This document shows positions 23,806-32,437 of a stretch of DNA of 64,000 nt, in pieces. This DNA comes from Micromonospora sp. MH99 (GTDB lineage Bacteria > Actinomycetota > Actinomycetes > Mycobacteriales > Micromonosporaceae), in contig NZ_MUZA01000008.1 in the NCBI RefSeq assembly GCF_021442385.1, positions 1 through 64,000 on the forward strand. The letters are read 5' to 3'. A program made the position numbers and the translations under genes. Under the pieces are notes generated by a model. It did no database searches. It saw only the letters and a list, made by a program, of their open reading frames with translations, and had not been told where the DNA came from. Position 1 is the first letter of the stretch. The number at the start of each line of letters is the position of its first letter.

Positions 23806-24813
23806 TCAGGCCGAGGCGCGGACGATCAGCTCGGTCGGCAGCATCAGCGACTGCTCGATCTCCTCGCCGGCGGCGAGGCGGAGCAGTTGCTGGGTCATCC
23901 GCCGGCCGAGTTCCACGATCGGTTGCCGGACGGTGGTCAGCGGCGGTTCCGTGTAGGCGGCGGTTTCGATGTCGTCGAAGCCGATCACCGCCACGTCCTC
24001 CGGCACCCGTCGGCCGGCCGCACGCAGCGTGCGCAGGGCCGCGTGTGCCATCAGGTCCGAGGCGGCGAACACCCCGTCCAGGTCGGGATGATCGGTGAGC
24101 AGGCGGTCCATCGCCGCCGCACCGGACTCGCGGGTGAAGTCGCCGACGGCGATCAGCTCGGGCAGCCCGGCGGCGGCCACCGTCTCCCGGTAGCCGATCA
24201 GCCGTTCGATCCCGGCGACCATGTCCTGCGGGCCAGCGATGGTGGCGATCCGCCGGCGACCGCCGTCGATCATGTGTCGCACGGCGGTGGTGACCCCACC
24301 GACGTGGTCCACGTCGACGTACGGCACTGGTACGTCGCCGAGCGGCCGGCCGCTGACCACCACGGGGATGCCGAGGCGGGCCAGCGTGCCCGGCAGCGGA
24401 TCGGCGCCGTGCAGCGAGGCGAAGAGCACCCCGTCGACGTGGCGACCTGTGGTGTACCGCTCGACCCGCTGGTGCCCGGCCGGTGAGCCGGCCAGCATCA
24501 GCACCAGTTGCTTGTCGGCGGCCTCCAACTCCTGACTGACGCCCCGGATGATGCCGGGAAAGACCTGGTCGTCGGAGAAGACCCGGGTGGCCGCCTCCGG
24601 CATGACCAGGGCGATCGAGTCGGTCCGCTGGGTGACCAGGCTGCGGGCGGCCAGGTTGGGCACGTACCCCAGCTCGGCGACCGCCCGGTTGACGGCCTCC
24701 CGGATGGGTTCGGCGACTGTGGTGGAGCCGTTGACGACCCGCGAGACGGTGGCCCGGGACACCCCGGCCCGTGCCGCCACCGCCTCGAGCGTCGGCCGCT
24801 GAGCCGTGGTCAT
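23806..24813 (-). CDS. LacI-family repressor of the beta-glucoside operon (CebR-like)
   Basis: The 335-residue regulator has a LacI helix-turn-helix at the N-terminus (TLEAVAARAGVSRATVSRVV) with the hinge NLAARSLVTQRT, and a periplasmic-binding-type sensor domain ending in TTVRQPIVELGRRM. It lies 19 bases downstream of the GH1 gene and is probably the last gene of that operon. Streptomyces CebR is a family member that controls cellobiose uptake. The AGCGCT-centred palindromes before the solute-binding protein gene fit that type of repressor. GGGGGAAA precedes ATG 24813. Confidence 0.85.
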   Translation of the reverse strand: MTTAQRPTLEAVAARAGVSRATVSRVVNGSTTVAEPIREAVNRAVAELGYVPNLAARSLVTQRTDSIALVMPEAATRVFSDDQVFPGIIRGVSQELEAADKQLVLMLAGSPAGHQRVERYTTGRHVDGVLFASLHGADPLPGTLARLGIPVVVSGRPLGDVPVPYVDVDHVGGVTTAVRHMIDGGRRRIATIAGPQDMVAGIERLIGYRETVAAAGLPELIAVGDFTRESGAAAMDRLLTDHPDLDGVFAASDLMAHAALRTLRAAGRRVPEDVAVIGFDDIETAAYTEPPLTTVRQPIVELGRRMTQQLLRLAAGEEIEQSLMLPTELIVRASA

Positions 24814-24832
24814 CGCGACTTTCCCCCGCTCG

Positions 24833-26212
24833 TCACAGCCCGTTCCGGGAGATCACCTCCTGGTACCACCGGGCGCTGGCCTTCGGTGTGCGCCGCTGGG
24901 TCAGGTAGTCGACGTGCACGATCCCGAACCGCTTGCGGTAACCCTCCGCCCACTCGAAGTTGTCCAGGAATGACCATACGAGATACCCGCGCAGATCAAC
25001 GCCCCGGGAGATCGCCTCGTGCGCCGCCCGCAGGTGCCCGTCGAGGTAGGCGATCCGGTCGTTGTCGATCACCTGGCCCGGCCCGGCCGGCGAGTCGCTG
25101 CCCGCCTTGTCGGGGAACGCCGCGCCGTTCTCGGTGATCAACAGCGGCACACCGGGATAGTCGGTGGCGATCCGCTCCAACAACCGGGTCAGCCCGGACG
25201 GCTCGATCATCCAGCCCATGTCGGTGAGCGGCCCGGCCGGCGGCAGGAAGTGCACCGCGCCCTCGGTGCCCGGGTAGGCGCCGTCGCCGTCGCCGTCGGG
25301 GCGGCCGGCGACGTAGGTGGGCGCGTAGTAGTTGATGCCGAGCAGGTCGATCGGGGCGGCGATCAGCTTCTCGTCGCCGTCGCGGATGAACGTCGGCTCG
25401 ACGATGCGGGCCATGTGCTCGCGTACGTCGTCGGGATAGCCGCCGGCCAGCAGCGGGTCCAGGAAGATCCGGTTGTGCAGGCCGTCGACCAGGCGGACGG
25501 CTGCGGCGTCGGCCGCGCTCTGCGGGTCCGCCGGGCGTACATCGGCCGGGTTGACGGTGATGCCGACGCTGCGCGCGCCGGCCGCCCGCAGCGCCCGCGC
25601 CGCCAGGCCGTGCCCGAGCAGCAGATGGTGTACGGCGGTGAAGGCCGCCGCCCCGTCCTGCTCGCCCGGCGCGTGCACCCCGTTGCCGTAACCGAGGTAG
25701 GCCGAGCACCACGGCTCGTTGAGCGTGGTCCAGACGTCGATCCGGTCGCCGAGGCGGGCGTACACGGCAGTGGCGTACGTGGCGAAGTGCTCGGCGGTCT
25801 CCCGGTTGGTCCAGCCGCCCCGGTCGCCCAGGCTCTGCGGCAGGTCCCAGTGGTAGAGGGTGACGATCGGGTCGATGCCCCGGTCGAGCAGTGTGTCGGT
25901 GAGCCGGTCGTAGAAGTCCAGCCCGCGCGGGTTGACCGGGCCGCTGCCGTCGGGCTGGATCCGGGGCCAGGCGACCGAGAACCGGTACGCCCTTAGGCCC
26001 AGCTCGGCCATCAGCGCGACGTCGTCCGCATACCGATGGTAGTGGTCGCAGGCGACGTCACCGGTGTGGCCCTGGTACACCTTGCCTGGCGTACGGCAGA
26101 AGGTGTCCCAGATGGACGGGCCGCGACCGTCGTCGCGGGCCGCGCCCTCGATCTGGTACGCGGCGGTGGCCGCACCCCAGAGGAAGTGCTCGGGAAACCG
26201 GAGTTCACTCAT
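24833..26212 (-). CDS. bglC: GH1 beta-glucosidase
   Basis: The 459-residue enzyme is a family 1 glycoside hydrolase. FLWGAATAAYQIEGA opens the barrel, TLNEP holds the acid/base Glu166, ITENG holds the nucleophile Glu361, and WSFLDNFEWAEGYRKRFG forms the conserved glycone site. It lacks a signal peptide, so it would hydrolyse imported cellobiose or other beta-glucosides in the cytoplasm. ATG 26212 overlaps the permease stop (ATGA). Gene order (binding protein, two permeases, GH1, LacI) resembles the ceb operon of Streptomyces except for the position of the regulator. The symbol is by analogy. Confidence 0.9.
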   Translation of the reverse strand: MSELRFPEHFLWGAATAAYQIEGAARDDGRGPSIWDTFCRTPGKVYQGHTGDVACDHYHRYADDVALMAELGLRAYRFSVAWPRIQPDGSGPVNPRGLDFYDRLTDTLLDRGIDPIVTLYHWDLPQSLGDRGGWTNRETAEHFATYATAVYARLGDRIDVWTTLNEPWCSAYLGYGNGVHAPGEQDGAAAFTAVHHLLLGHGLAARALRAAGARSVGITVNPADVRPADPQSAADAAAVRLVDGLHNRIFLDPLLAGGYPDDVREHMARIVEPTFIRDGDEKLIAAPIDLLGINYYAPTYVAGRPDGDGDGAYPGTEGAVHFLPPAGPLTDMGWMIEPSGLTRLLERIATDYPGVPLLITENGAAFPDKAGSDSPAGPGQVIDNDRIAYLDGHLRAAHEAISRGVDLRGYLVWSFLDNFEWAEGYRKRFGIVHVDYLTQRRTPKASARWYQEVISRNGL

Positions 26213-27042
26213 GCCTTGACCGCACCTTCCATGATCCCGCCAATGATCTGGCGGCCAAACAGCACGAAGACCAGCAACAGGGGCAGCGTCGCGATGGCCG
26301 TCCCGGTGAACACCTGCGACATGTCCTGGTAATACCCGTCGGACAGCGCTCGCAGGGAGAGCTGAACGGTCGGGTTCGCCGGGTCGTTCAGCACAGCGTA
26401 CGGCCACAGGAAGTCGTTCCAGGTGGTCATGAACGTGAGCAGGCCGAGCACGGCGGCCGCCGGGCGCAGCGCCGGCAGCACCACGTGCCACCAGATCCGC
26501 GGGGTGCCGCAGCCGTCCATCCGGGCGGCCTCGATCAGCTCGTCGCTGATGGCCTGGCCGGCGTACTGCCGCATCATGAACACCCCGAAGCCGGTGACCA
26601 GCACCGGGACGATCACCGCGGGCAGCCGGTCGTTCCACTGCAACTTGGTCATGAGGAGATAGAGCGGGATCACGCCGAGCTGCGTCGGCACCATCATCGT
26701 CGCGATGATCACCAACAGCAGCGCGTTGCGTCCCCGGAAGCGCAGCTTCGCGAAGGCGAACCCGGCCAGGCTGGAGAAGAACACGACCGAGACGGTGACC
26801 GTGGTGGCCACGATCGTCGAGTTGATCAGCCCGGTCAGGAAGTACGCGTCGGTGTTGTCGAACAGGCGGGCGATGTTGGCGCCCAGGTTGCCGCCGGGTG
26901 TGACCGGGGGTGGCAGTTGGCCCATCGCGTCGTTGCTGCGACTGGCGATGACGAACATCCACCAGATTGGGAAGATCGACAGGACGGCGGCGAATATCAG
27001 GGCCAGGTAGGTGAGCGGGCTCGCCCGCCAGAGCCGGCTCAT
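26209..27042 (-). CDS. Sugar ABC transporter permease (CebG/MalG-like)
   Basis: The 277-residue permease has six TMs and the EAA loop ELIEAARMDGCGTPRIWWHVVLP near residue 185 that docks with the ATPase. It begins with the MalG-type signature PLTYLALIFAAVLSIFPIWWM. AAGGAG lies upstream of ATG 27042, and the start overlaps the stop of the first permease. No ATPase is encoded in this operon. Such importers in actinomycetes commonly use a shared MsiK-type ATPase, which would lie elsewhere. Confidence 0.88.
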   Translation of the reverse strand: MSRLWRASPLTYLALIFAAVLSIFPIWWMFVIASRSNDAMGQLPPPVTPGGNLGANIARLFDNTDAYFLTGLINSTIVATTVTVSVVFFSSLAGFAFAKLRFRGRNALLLVIIATMMVPTQLGVIPLYLLMTKLQWNDRLPAVIVPVLVTGFGVFMMRQYAGQAISDELIEAARMDGCGTPRIWWHVVLPALRPAAAVLGLLTFMTTWNDFLWPYAVLNDPANPTVQLSLRALSDGYYQDMSQVFTGTAIATLPLLLVFVLFGRQIIGGIMEGAVKA

Positions 27043-28031
27043 CGGGTTGCTCCTTTTCGAGGGCCGGCCCCGCCGCCGAGTCGGCGCAGGATCAGCACGT
27101 TGACCGCCGCGACGATCGCGATGAGCGCGAAGAGCAGCCAGGCCACGGCCGAGCCGTACCCGAAGTTGTAGTGCGGGGCGAAGGCGTTCTCGAACATGTA
27201 CATGGTCAGGGTCTGCGACTCGCGCAGCGGTCCGCCGCGGATCGGGTTGGTGCCGGAGTTGAACATCCGGGGTTCGGTGAAGAGTTGCAGTCCGCCGATG
27301 GTGGCGATGATCGTGCAGAAGATGATCGTCGGTTTGAGCAGTGGCACGGTGACCGACCAGAACTGCCGGGCGCGGCTCGCGCCGTCGATCGCCGCCGCCT
27401 CGTACAGGTCGCGGGGGATGGCCTGCATCGCGGCCAGGAGGATCAGCGCGTTGTAGCCGGTCCACCGCCAGTCGACCATGGCGGAGATGGCCACCCAGGA
27501 GGCGATCCGATTGGACTTCCAGTCGATCGCGTCCATCCCGACCAGGTCGAGCAGCCAGTTGATCATGCCGAACTCGCGGCCGAAGAGCACCCCGAAGACG
27601 ATCGCCACGGCGGCGGTGGAGGTGACGTTGGGAACGAGCACCGCCATCCGCCAGCCCGTACGCGCCCGCAGCCCCCGATTCAGGAGGTTGGCCAGCCAGA
27701 GCGCGGCGAGCAGCTGCGGCACCGTGGAGATGACGAAGATGCCCATCGTGTTGACCAGCGCGTGCCAGAAGTCGGCGTCAGCCAGCAGCCGGGTGTAGTT
27801 CTCCGCGCCGACGAACGGGTGGTCGGTGCCGAGCAGGTCCCAGTCGTGCAGCGAGACCCAGAAGGTGTACGCCAGCGGGTACGCCCCGAAGACTCCGAAG
27901 ATCAAAAAGAACGGGGCGATGAAGAGGTACGGCGAGAAGCGGGTGTCGAGCCGGCTGAGCCGACCCGAGGATCGGCGGGGTTGCCCGGCCGTCGGTGCGA
28001 CCGGGGGGCGGGCGTCGAGCTGGACGGTCAT
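27039..28031 (-). CDS. Sugar ABC transporter permease (CebF/MalF-like)
   Basis: The 330-residue permease has an N-terminal cytoplasmic tail of about 30 residues, six TMs starting at YLFIAPFFLIFGVFGAYPLA, and the EAA loop DLYEAAAIDGASRARQFWSV near residue 214. A periplasmic loop with FTEPRMFNSGTNPIRGGPLR precedes the last helices. With the downstream permease it forms the membrane channel of the importer. The two genes overlap by four bases. Confidence 0.88.
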   Translation of the reverse strand: MTVQLDARPPVAPTAGQPRRSSGRLSRLDTRFSPYLFIAPFFLIFGVFGAYPLAYTFWVSLHDWDLLGTDHPFVGAENYTRLLADADFWHALVNTMGIFVISTVPQLLAALWLANLLNRGLRARTGWRMAVLVPNVTSTAAVAIVFGVLFGREFGMINWLLDLVGMDAIDWKSNRIASWVAISAMVDWRWTGYNALILLAAMQAIPRDLYEAAAIDGASRARQFWSVTVPLLKPTIIFCTIIATIGGLQLFTEPRMFNSGTNPIRGGPLRESQTLTMYMFENAFAPHYNFGYGSAVAWLLFALIAIVAAVNVLILRRLGGGAGPRKGATR

Positions 28032-28104
28032 GCCCTCAGGACTCCTTTCCGTCGCGCGGGCGGGATCCCGGTTTCCCAGGAGCCCGCCCGCACGCTGGCT
28101 CGGG

Positions 28105-29412
28105 CTACTTGGCGGCGGCCTTCTTCGCGTTGGTCACCGCGTCCGTCCAGCCCTGCGTCGGGCTGCGCTGGCCCAGCTCCACGGTCCGTACGGCGTTCTC
28201 CACCTCGGTGCGGACGGCCTGGTTCTTGGGGCCCATGTAGACCGGCTTGAGGCTCTTCGCGCCGGTGCCGAAGATCGCTCCGACGGGCGCTCCGGAGAAG
28301 TACGCGTTTGTCGAGCCGGCGATCGCCGGGTCGTCGAGCGCCTGCGGCGAGGACGGCAGCGGACCCTTGGCCTTGAACGCGCCGATCTGGCCCTTGGCGC
28401 TGGTCAGGAACTTGGCCAGCTCGATGGCCTCGGCCTGGTGCTTGCTCTGCTTGGGCACGGCGAGGTGCGACCCGCCCCAGTTGCCGCCGTTGCCGGGCAC
28501 CCGGGCGATGTCCCACTTGCCCTTGGCGGCCGGGCCGGAGTTCTGCTCGATGACACCGGTCATCCAGGCGGGGCAGGCGATGGTGGCGAACTTCGTCTGC
28601 TTGAAGGCGGACACCCACTCCTCGGACCACGAGCCGTACTTGCCGGAGAGTCCCGAGTCGATGATGTCCATGGTGGTGTCCCAGGACTGCCGTACGGCCG
28701 GGTTGCTGTCGACGACGACGTTGCCGTTGGTGTCGTAGTAGCTGTAGCCGGTGGTGTTGCCGGCGGTCTGCAGCAGGATCGTGTTGAACGTGTTGGTGGC
28801 CGCGTCGAGGAAGGACGCGCCGGTCTTGGCCGCGACGAACTTCTCGCCGGTGGCGATGTAGTCCTGCCAGGTCGGCCAGAGCTTCGAGACCGCGTCCCGT
28901 TCGGTGGGCAGACCGGCCTTCTCGAAGAGGTCCTTGCGGTAGCACATGGCGATGCCGCCGACGTCGGTGCCGAGGCCGATGAGCTGCTTGCCGTCGGGGG
29001 TCAGGCCGGCGTTCCACTTCCATTCGAGGAAGTTGCCCTTGAGGTCGGCTGCGCCGTGGTCCAGCAGGTTGACGAAGTTGCCGGGGTTGGCCTTGTACTC
29101 GACGAGCAGGCCCTCCTCGATGGCCACGATGTCACCGGCGCCCCGGCCGGCGGCGAGCCACTGGGTCAACTTCGGCGAGTACTCGTCGAGGTTGCTGCCG
29201 GTGCCCCGTTCGACGATCTTCACGTCGGGGTGCGCGGCCATGTACTCCTGGTAGAGCTGGTCGTAGCCGAACTGGCCGAAGACGTCGACGGTCAGCGTGA
29301 TCGGCCCGTCCGCCTCGGCGTCGTCGCCGCCGCCGCAGCCGGCGGTGACGAGCAGGGCGGTCGTGGCGGCGAGGGCCACCGCGGCGAGGCGGCGGCGCGG
29401 AAAGACAGCCAT
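28105..29412 (-). CDS. Sugar-binding lipoprotein of an ABC importer (CebE-like)
   Basis: The 435-residue protein has a lipoprotein signal peptide ending in the lipobox VTAG-C (Cys at about residue 26), then an extracellular solute-binding fold of family 1: ITLTVDVFGQFGYDQL, MCYRKDLFEKAGLPTE, and a ligand-site Trp-rich stretch AFKQTKFATIACPAWMTGV. It should bind beta-glucosides outside the membrane and hand them to the two permeases. It is the first gene of the operon, with two repressor-type palindromes in the 110 bases upstream. A gap of 73 bases separates it from the permease genes. Confidence 0.88.
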   Translation of the reverse strand: MAVFPRRRLAAVALAATTALLVTAGCGGGDDAEADGPITLTVDVFGQFGYDQLYQEYMAAHPDVKIVERGTGSNLDEYSPKLTQWLAAGRGAGDIVAIEEGLLVEYKANPGNFVNLLDHGAADLKGNFLEWKWNAGLTPDGKQLIGLGTDVGGIAMCYRKDLFEKAGLPTERDAVSKLWPTWQDYIATGEKFVAAKTGASFLDAATNTFNTILLQTAGNTTGYSYYDTNGNVVVDSNPAVRQSWDTTMDIIDSGLSGKYGSWSEEWVSAFKQTKFATIACPAWMTGVIEQNSGPAAKGKWDIARVPGNGGNWGGSHLAVPKQSKHQAEAIELAKFLTSAKGQIGAFKAKGPLPSSPQALDDPAIAGSTNAYFSGAPVGAIFGTGAKSLKPVYMGPKNQAVRTEVENAVRTVELGQRSPTQGWTDAVTNAKKAAAK

Positions 29413-29459
29413 CGGATATGGACCTCTCTCAAGGTGGTCAGGTGGTGGCAGAAGGCCAA

Positions 29460-29518
29460 GAGAGCGCTCTCACGTCAGGGTGGAGGGTTCTCCGGGCACT
29501 GTCAAGAGAGCGCTCTCT
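29460..29518 (-). promoter_or_regulatory. Two LacI-type operators upstream of the sugar-importer operon
   Basis: GAGAGCGCTCTC (29460-29471) and AGAGAGCGCTCTCT (29505-29518) are perfect palindromes centred on AGCGCT. Their centres are 46 bases apart, a little over four helical turns. The CebR/CelR family binds the similar TGGGAGCGCTCCCA. The first site is 48 bases before the start codon. Confidence 0.7.
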
Positions 29519-29544
29519 CGAATCTGTCGGCGACCCCGACGCAC

Positions 29545-29582
29545 GACGAGGGCGCCACCCCCGTCGGGGTGACGCCCTCGTC
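29545..29582. terminator. Hairpin after the maleylpyruvate-isomerase-like gene
   Basis: GACGAGGGCGCCACCCC pairs with GGGGTGACGCCCTCGTC, with one G-U pair and a short loop. It lies between the stop codon of the gene at 29613 and the sugar operon promoter, so it insulates the two minus-strand units. Confidence 0.6.
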
Positions 29583-29612
29583 AACGTCGACCGGGCCGCG
29601 CCCGGTGTCGAA

Positions 29613-30374
29613 TCAGCCGGTACGCAGGCCGTCGAGCAGCACACGGTCACCCGTGACGTCGAGGGTCTCGAAGCTCACCCGCCCCCAGAGCGCCAGCAGC
29701 AGATCGCTCGCGGTGCCGCTGACCTGTGCGCGGGCGTGGTGATCGTCGTGGTCGAAGATGGTCGCCGTGTCGAGCAGCGCCACCCCCTCGCCGCGCAACC
29801 GCAGATACCACTCCTGATCCGCGTCCGTCGCCGCGAGCTGCACCACCCCGTGCCAGTCGCCCTTCACCTGCCGCCGGCCGGCCGGCAACCAGGTGTCCAG
29901 CACCTCGCTCACTCCGTCGGCGGCGAGCTTGGCCTCGACCGGTTCACCGGCGGCGATGGCGAGCTGGGCGTCCCAGCGGTGCACCGCCGTCTCGTGCGCC
30001 ATCCGGCGCGGCCAGAAGCCGGCCTTCTTCGGCTGCGGCGCCCAGTTCCACGCCGGCGCCTCCGGGTCGAGCCCGTCGAAGAGGGTCATCAGCTGGTCGT
30101 ACCCCTGCTGCCAGAGCTGGAGCGCGCTCAGCCCGGAGGGCGGCGCCACGGACGTGTCCCGGCGGGCCGGCACCTCGTTCTTCCCGGAGCCGGCGAAGGA
30201 ATAAACCCAGTGGTAGATGCCCGCGAGGTGCAGGGTGAGATCATTGACTGTCCAGCCCGGACAGGACAGCACGGGTGTCTCGGGCGGCGCCTCGGCGACC
30301 GCCGCGGCGAACGCTGGGCCCTCGGCCCGCAGTGCCCCGATCCAGAAGTCCTTGCTGCCCTGCAATCTGCTCAT
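29613..30374 (-). CDS. Mycothiol-dependent maleylpyruvate isomerase-like protein (DinB-type fold)
   Basis: The 253-residue protein resembles the TIGR03083 group of actinobacterial proteins with an N-terminal metal-binding helical bundle. CPGWTVNDLTLHLAGIYHW (about residues 39-57) and MAHETAVHRWDAQ (about 125-137) supply the three His of the metal site. The C-terminal domain has DATDADQEWYLRL-like strands. Members use mycothiol as a cofactor in conjugation or isomerisation. The mshA gene 3 kb away shows that mycothiol is made. ATG 30374 is favoured because GGGAGG lies six bases upstream. The substrate is unknown. Confidence 0.75.
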   Translation of the reverse strand: MSRLQGSKDFWIGALRAEGPAFAAAVAEAPPETPVLSCPGWTVNDLTLHLAGIYHWVYSFAGSGKNEVPARRDTSVAPPSGLSALQLWQQGYDQLMTLFDGLDPEAPAWNWAPQPKKAGFWPRRMAHETAVHRWDAQLAIAAGEPVEAKLAADGVSEVLDTWLPAGRRQVKGDWHGVVQLAATDADQEWYLRLRGEGVALLDTATIFDHDDHHARAQVSGTASDLLLALWGRVSFETLDVTGDRVLLDGLRTG

Positions 30375-30430
30375 CGCCATCCTCCCGGGGGTGCCGGACC
30401 ACCAGTGGGTGCCACGGCTGCCCATCAGCC

Positions 30431-30436
30431 TAAGGT
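30431..30436 (+). promoter_or_regulatory. -10 element (TAAGGT) of murB
   Basis: TAAGGT ends seven bases before GTG 30444. It supports that start over the in-frame GTG at 30435. Confidence 0.5.
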
Positions 30437-30443
30437 GAAAGAC

Positions 30444-31526
30444 GTGTCAGACGCCTCCGCCCAGCCGACAACCGAAGTCGATCGTGCCATTCCGGGTCCA
30501 CTGGCCGGCTACACCACGCTACGGATGGGCGGGCCGGCCGGGCGGATCGTGGCCGCGACCAGCGCCGACGAGATCATCCAGGCGGTCCAGGTCGCGGACG
30601 AGCCGATCCTCGTCCTGGCCGGCGGCAGCAACGTGGTGATCGGCGACGCCGGCTTCCCCGGCACTGTCGTGCTGGTGCGCTCGGGTGGCCTGCGGATCCT
30701 CACCGAGGACGCCGGGTCGGTCACCGTACGCGTCGAGGCCGGCGAGCCGTGGGACGACCTGGTCGCCGCGACCATCGGAAACGGCTGGGCCGGCCTGGAG
30801 TGCCTCTCTGGCATCCCCGGCTCCACCGGCGCCACCCCGATCCAGAACGTCGGCGCGTACGGCCAGGAGGTCGCCGAGACGATCACCGGCGTCGAGGTGT
30901 ACGACCGGCTCGACGGCACCCGTCGGGTCGTCCCCGCGGCCGAATGCGGGTTCGCCTACCGGGGCAGCATCTTCAAGTACCAGGACCGCTGGGTGGTGCT
31001 CTCGGTCGACTTCCGGCTCACCCGCTCGCCCCTGTCCGGCCCGGTGCGCTACGCCGAGCTGGCCCGGGCGCTCGGAGTCGAGGTGGGCGAGCGGGTGCCG
31101 CTGGCCGACGCGCGGGCTGCGGTGCTGCGGCTGCGCGCGGGCAAGGGCATGGTGCTCGACGCCGCCGATCCCGACACCCGCTCGGTCGGCTCCTTCTTCA
31201 CCAACCCGGTGCTCGACCGGGCGACGTACGACCAGCTCCTGGAACGCTCCGCCGACCTGGGCGAGCCCCCGTCCTGGCCCGGGGCGGACGGCCTGGTCAA
31301 GGTGAGCGCGGCCTGGCTGATCGACAAGGCCGGCTTCACCAAGGGCCACCCCGGCGAGGGCGGGGTGGCCATCTCCAGCAAGCACACCCTGGCCCTGACC
31401 AACCGCAGCGGCACCGCCAGCACCAGCGACCTGCTGGCCCTCGCCAGCACCATCCGCGACACGGTGCACAACCGCCTCGGTGTAACCCTGCACCCCGAAC
31501 CAGTCCTGATCAACTGCGCCCTGTAA
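30444..31526 (+). CDS. murB: UDP-N-acetylenolpyruvoylglucosamine reductase
   Basis: The 360-residue protein matches MurB, which reduces UDP-GlcNAc-enolpyruvate to UDP-MurNAc with NADPH and FAD. LAGYTTLRMGGPAGRIV opens the FAD domain, LVLAGGSNVVIGD binds the FAD phosphate, and GIPGSTGATPIQNVGAYGQE is the core motif. RSVGSFFTNP contains the catalytic Ser, and the chain ends HPEPVLIN with the conserved Glu. The length fits the E. coli/type I class. It is divergent from the maleylpyruvate-isomerase-like gene and ends at a long inverted repeat. Confidence 0.95.
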   Translation: MSDASAQPTTEVDRAIPGPLAGYTTLRMGGPAGRIVAATSADEIIQAVQVADEPILVLAGGSNVVIGDAGFPGTVVLVRSGGLRILTEDAGSVTVRVEAGEPWDDLVAATIGNGWAGLECLSGIPGSTGATPIQNVGAYGQEVAETITGVEVYDRLDGTRRVVPAAECGFAYRGSIFKYQDRWVVLSVDFRLTRSPLSGPVRYAELARALGVEVGERVPLADARAAVLRLRAGKGMVLDAADPDTRSVGSFFTNPVLDRATYDQLLERSADLGEPPSWPGADGLVKVSAAWLIDKAGFTKGHPGEGGVAISSKHTLALTNRSGTASTSDLLALASTIRDTVHNRLGVTLHPEPVLINCAL

Positions 31527-31542
31527 CCCCCCCCACACCGCT

Positions 31543-31618
31543 CCGCGATCTTGCAGTTTCTGTCGCGTCATAACGGGCGTAATCGGGCAAAGCGCCGACC
31601 GAAAGTGCAAGATCGCGG
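31543..31618. terminator. Bidirectional inverted repeat (CCGCGATCTTGCA family)
   Basis: Arms at 31543-31565 and 31596-31618 pair at 21 of 23 positions. CCGCGATCTTGCA is perfectly matched. The 30-base loop contains TCATAACGGGCGTAATCG. It lies between convergent murB and the methyltransferase gene, with its right end two bases from the latter's stop, so it is likely to terminate both. Confidence 0.7.
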
Positions 31619-31620
31619 GG

Positions 31621-32421
31621 TCAGGGGTGCGTGCGCGGGAGGGGCCAGGAGAGGGTCAGCTCGCCGTGCCGCCAGCGGTGCGGGCCGTCGCGCACGGGCC
31701 AGCCGTCGTCCCGCAGCCTGCCCACGGCCCGCAACCAGCGCTGGCGGGGGCCGAAGGTGGCGTACGGGGCCGCGGCCTGCCAGGCGTCGTCCAGAGCCCG
31801 GATCAGGTCGTGCACCGCCTCACCCGGGACGTTGCGGTGGATCAGCGCCTTGGGCAGCCGCTCGGCCAACTCGGCGGGACTCCCCAGCGTGGTGAGCTTC
31901 GCGGCCAGGGTCAACGTCCGCGGCCCGTCCGCGTCGACCAGCAGCCAGCTCGCCAGCCGGCCCAGCTCGTCGCAGGTGCCCTCGACGAGCGCCCCACCCG
32001 GAGCGAGCGCGGCGGTCATCGTGCGCCAGGCGTCGGCCACCTCGCTCTCGTCGTACTGGCGCAGGACGTTGAACGCGCGGACCAGCACCGGCCGGAGCCC
32101 GGCCAACTCGAAGCCACCCCGGGCGAAGGTCAGGCCCGGCGGGTCGGCGGCCGGCGTCGCGGCGGCCACCCGCGCCGGATCGATCTCCAGCCCGACCAGG
32201 CGTACGTCCCGACGGACCCCGGCGGCCAGCCGGGCCCGCAACTCCACGGCGGTCACCGGCGTGGCGCCGTACCCGAGGTCCACCACCAGCGGATCGACCG
32301 CCGCCCGCAGCCGGTCGGCGCAGGTAGCGACGATCCAGTTGTCCACCCGGCGCAGCCGGTTCGGGTTGGTCGTGCCCCGGGTGACCACGCCGAGCGGCCG
32401 GCGTCGTGGAGCCCCGCTCAT
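31621..32421 (-). CDS. Class I SAM-dependent methyltransferase-like protein
   Basis: The 266-residue protein has a Rossmann methyltransferase core: VDPLVVDLGYGATPVTAVEL is motif I (DLGYGxxP), LVGLEIDPARV is motif II with the acidic ribose-binding residue, and ALAPGGALVEGTCDELG is the post-core strand. The N-terminus has GVVTRGTTNPNRLRRVDNW, a conserved actinobacterial leader. The target is not known. It lies 16 bases after the SDR gene on the same strand, so the two form an operon. Confidence 0.75.
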   Translation of the reverse strand: MSGAPRRRPLGVVTRGTTNPNRLRRVDNWIVATCADRLRAAVDPLVVDLGYGATPVTAVELRARLAAGVRRDVRLVGLEIDPARVAAATPAADPPGLTFARGGFELAGLRPVLVRAFNVLRQYDESEVADAWRTMTAALAPGGALVEGTCDELGRLASWLLVDADGPRTLTLAAKLTTLGSPAELAERLPKALIHRNVPGEAVHDLIRALDDAWQAAAPYATFGPRQRWLRAVGRLRDDGWPVRDGPHRWRHGELTLSWPLPRTHP

Positions 32422-32437
32422 GGGTCCGGTCCCCGAC

